Below, one piece after another: positions 5,379 to 6,524 of a stretch of 6,524 bases of DNA. Under the pieces are notes generated by a model. It was not told where the DNA came from. It saw only the letters and a list, made by a program, of their open reading frames with translations, and made no database searches. Location of the stretch: the NCBI GenBank assembly GCA_023405875.1, contig JAEXXN010000467.1:1-6524 (forward strand), in the 5' to 3' direction. The translations under genes and the position numbers were made by a program. This DNA is from Bacillota bacterium. Lineage in GTDB: Bacteria; Bacillota; Clostridia; Lutisporales; Lutisporaceae. Numbering within the stretch: the stretch's first letter is position 1; the number at the start of each line of letters is the position of its first letter.

Positions 5379-6524
5379 ATGGCAGATTACAGAGAGCTTT
5401 GGACAAGCCTCAGAATGGATCTTGAGAAACATGATTTGCTTTGTGAAGCGCTTCCCCAGTTATACGGCGGAGTTTATCTGACACAGGAAAACAGGCCTGA
5501 AGGGATGAACTACTACAACTTTGTGGTATCGGAAGTACACGGACTCAGGATAAAAGAACTGGATGACCACAAAAAGGCGGGAGGGAAGGTAGTAGGAACC
5601 TTCTGCGTATTTGTACCGGATGAGCTGATACTCGCAGCAGGAGCGATAAGCGTCGGGCTTTGCGGAGGCTCACAGTTCTGGATAGAAGACGGCGAAAAGG
5701 TGCTTCCAAGAAATATCTGTCCCCTGGTAAAAGCCATTGTAGGCGCAAAGGTAGGCGGCACCTGTCCATATTTCCAGTCCTGCGACCTGTTGACAGGAGA
5801 GACCACCTGCGACGGAAAGAAAAAGGCCTGGGAAATACTCGGCGAATATGCACCCGTTCATGTTATGGACCTTCCCCAGATGAAGAGGGACAAGGATTAC
5901 AGGAAATGGGCGGAGGAAATAGAAGAATACAAGCAGATACTTGAGGAGCTGACCGGAAATAAGATCACTGAAGAAAAGCTTGCAGAGGCAATAAAGCTTT
6001 GCAACAGAAAGCGGGCCGTACTCCAGAGGCTGTACGATGCAAGGAAGGCACTTAACGTTCCCATAAGCGGAAAGGATGCCCTTCTGGTTTCACAGATAGC
6101 CTTCTATGACAATCCCGAAAGGTTCATAGAAATGACAGGCAAGCTTTGTGATGAGCTGGAAAACAGGATAAAAGAAGGCGTCGGAGTAGCATCGGAGAAA
6201 AGCCCCAGAATAATGATAACAGGAACTCCTATGGCTATACCAAACTGGAAGATGCATCATATCATAGAAGAGAGCGGTGCTGTGGTTGTTTGTGAGGAAA
6301 CCTGCACGGGAACAAGATATTTTGAAAACGAGGTAGACGAGACCCAGACAACCATAGATGGAATGATAAAGGCTCTTGCAGACAGATATCTCAACATAAA
6401 TTGCGCATGCTTCACTCCCAACAAGGGCAGGGAGGAGGATGTCGTCAGGCTGGCAAAGGAATACGGTGCGGATGGAGTAGTATACTGCAACCTCCAGTTC
6501 TGTCACTCCTATAATATAGAATAC
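5379..6524 (+). CDS. double-cubane-cluster anaerobic reductase (2-hydroxyacyl-CoA dehydratase D-component family, YjiM-like), 3' end cut
   Basis: The first 382 codons are visible, in frame to the window edge; family members are usually about 380-430 residues, so little is missing. The ATG follows AAGGGGG (5364-5370) with 8-base spacing. The protein resembles HgdB/BcrB-type subunits and especially the double-cubane cluster proteins, iron-sulfur reductases that receive low-potential electrons from an ATP-hydrolysing activator. Cysteines sit where the family has cluster ligands: C76 (GTFCVFVPDE), C114 (NICP), C129 and C135 (TCPYFQSC), C305/C309 (VCEETC), C342/C344 (NCACFTPN), and C375 (LQFCHSYNIE). 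A charged helical stretch (about 165-225) links the two Rossmann-like halves. In this family the activator ATPase gene (HgdC/YjiL-like) is often adjacent; it is not upstream here, so it may lie just right of the window. The natural substrate is unknown. Assignment to the double-cubane branch rather than a true dehydratase is from recognised sequence character and is less certain than the superfamily. Confidence 0.88.
   Translation, partial: MADYRELWTSLRMDLEKHDLLCEALPQLYGGVYLTQENRPEGMNYYNFVVSEVHGLRIKELDDHKKAGGKVVGTFCVFVPDELILAAGAISVGLCGGSQFWIEDGEKVLPRNICPLVKAIVGAKVGGTCPYFQSCDLLTGETTCDGKKKAWEILGEYAPVHVMDLPQMKRDKDYRKWAEEIEEYKQILEELTGNKITEEKLAEAIKLCNRKRAVLQRLYDARKALNVPISGKDALLVSQIAFYDNPERFIEMTGKLCDELENRIKEGVGVASEKSPRIMITGTPMAIPNWKMHHIIEESGAVVVCEETCTGTRYFENEVDETQTTIDGMIKALADRYLNINCACFTPNKGREEDVVRLAKEYGADGVVYCNLQFCHSYNIEY

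Overview
The window looks like a chromosomal segment of a strictly anaerobic, Clostridia-like Firmicute. Four things suggest this: a T-box leader in front of ileS, strong purine-rich Shine-Dalgarno sites, frequent AGG/AGA and ATA codons, and a gene of the oxygen-sensitive double-cubane / 2-hydroxyacyl-CoA dehydratase family. I cannot name the species. Composition appears even, and I see no insertion sequence, prophage, CRISPR array or tRNA.

Layout. The left edge (1-55) holds the 3' end of an isoleucine-type T-box riboswitch: the T-box/antiterminator segment and a perfect 10-bp terminator hairpin. It controls ileS (119-3217, +), a full-length type 2 isoleucyl-tRNA synthetase that carries GIHH in place of the usual HIGH-type signature. 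A symmetrical hairpin at 3233-3261 lies between ileS and a convergent gene on the minus strand (3272-4153), an EamA/DMT-type ten-helix transporter, and can terminate both. The 226-base gap 4154-4379 carries divergent promoter elements for the transporter and for a membrane-anchored metallophosphoesterase (4380-5198, +). A 180-base gap follows with weak promoter-like and hairpin signals. The last gene (5379 to the right edge, +) is the first 382 codons of a double-cubane-cluster anaerobic reductase, cut by the window end.

How the genes relate. They do not form an obvious single pathway. ileS is a housekeeping gene controlled by tRNA-Ile charging, the transporter and phosphoesterase are independent single genes, and the reductase probably begins another transcription unit whose expected partner, an ATP-dependent electron activator, would lie to the right. 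The items most worth following up are the altered active-site signature of IleRS2 and the reductase of unknown substrate with its structured leader. I did not find a convincing previously undescribed multi-gene system here.
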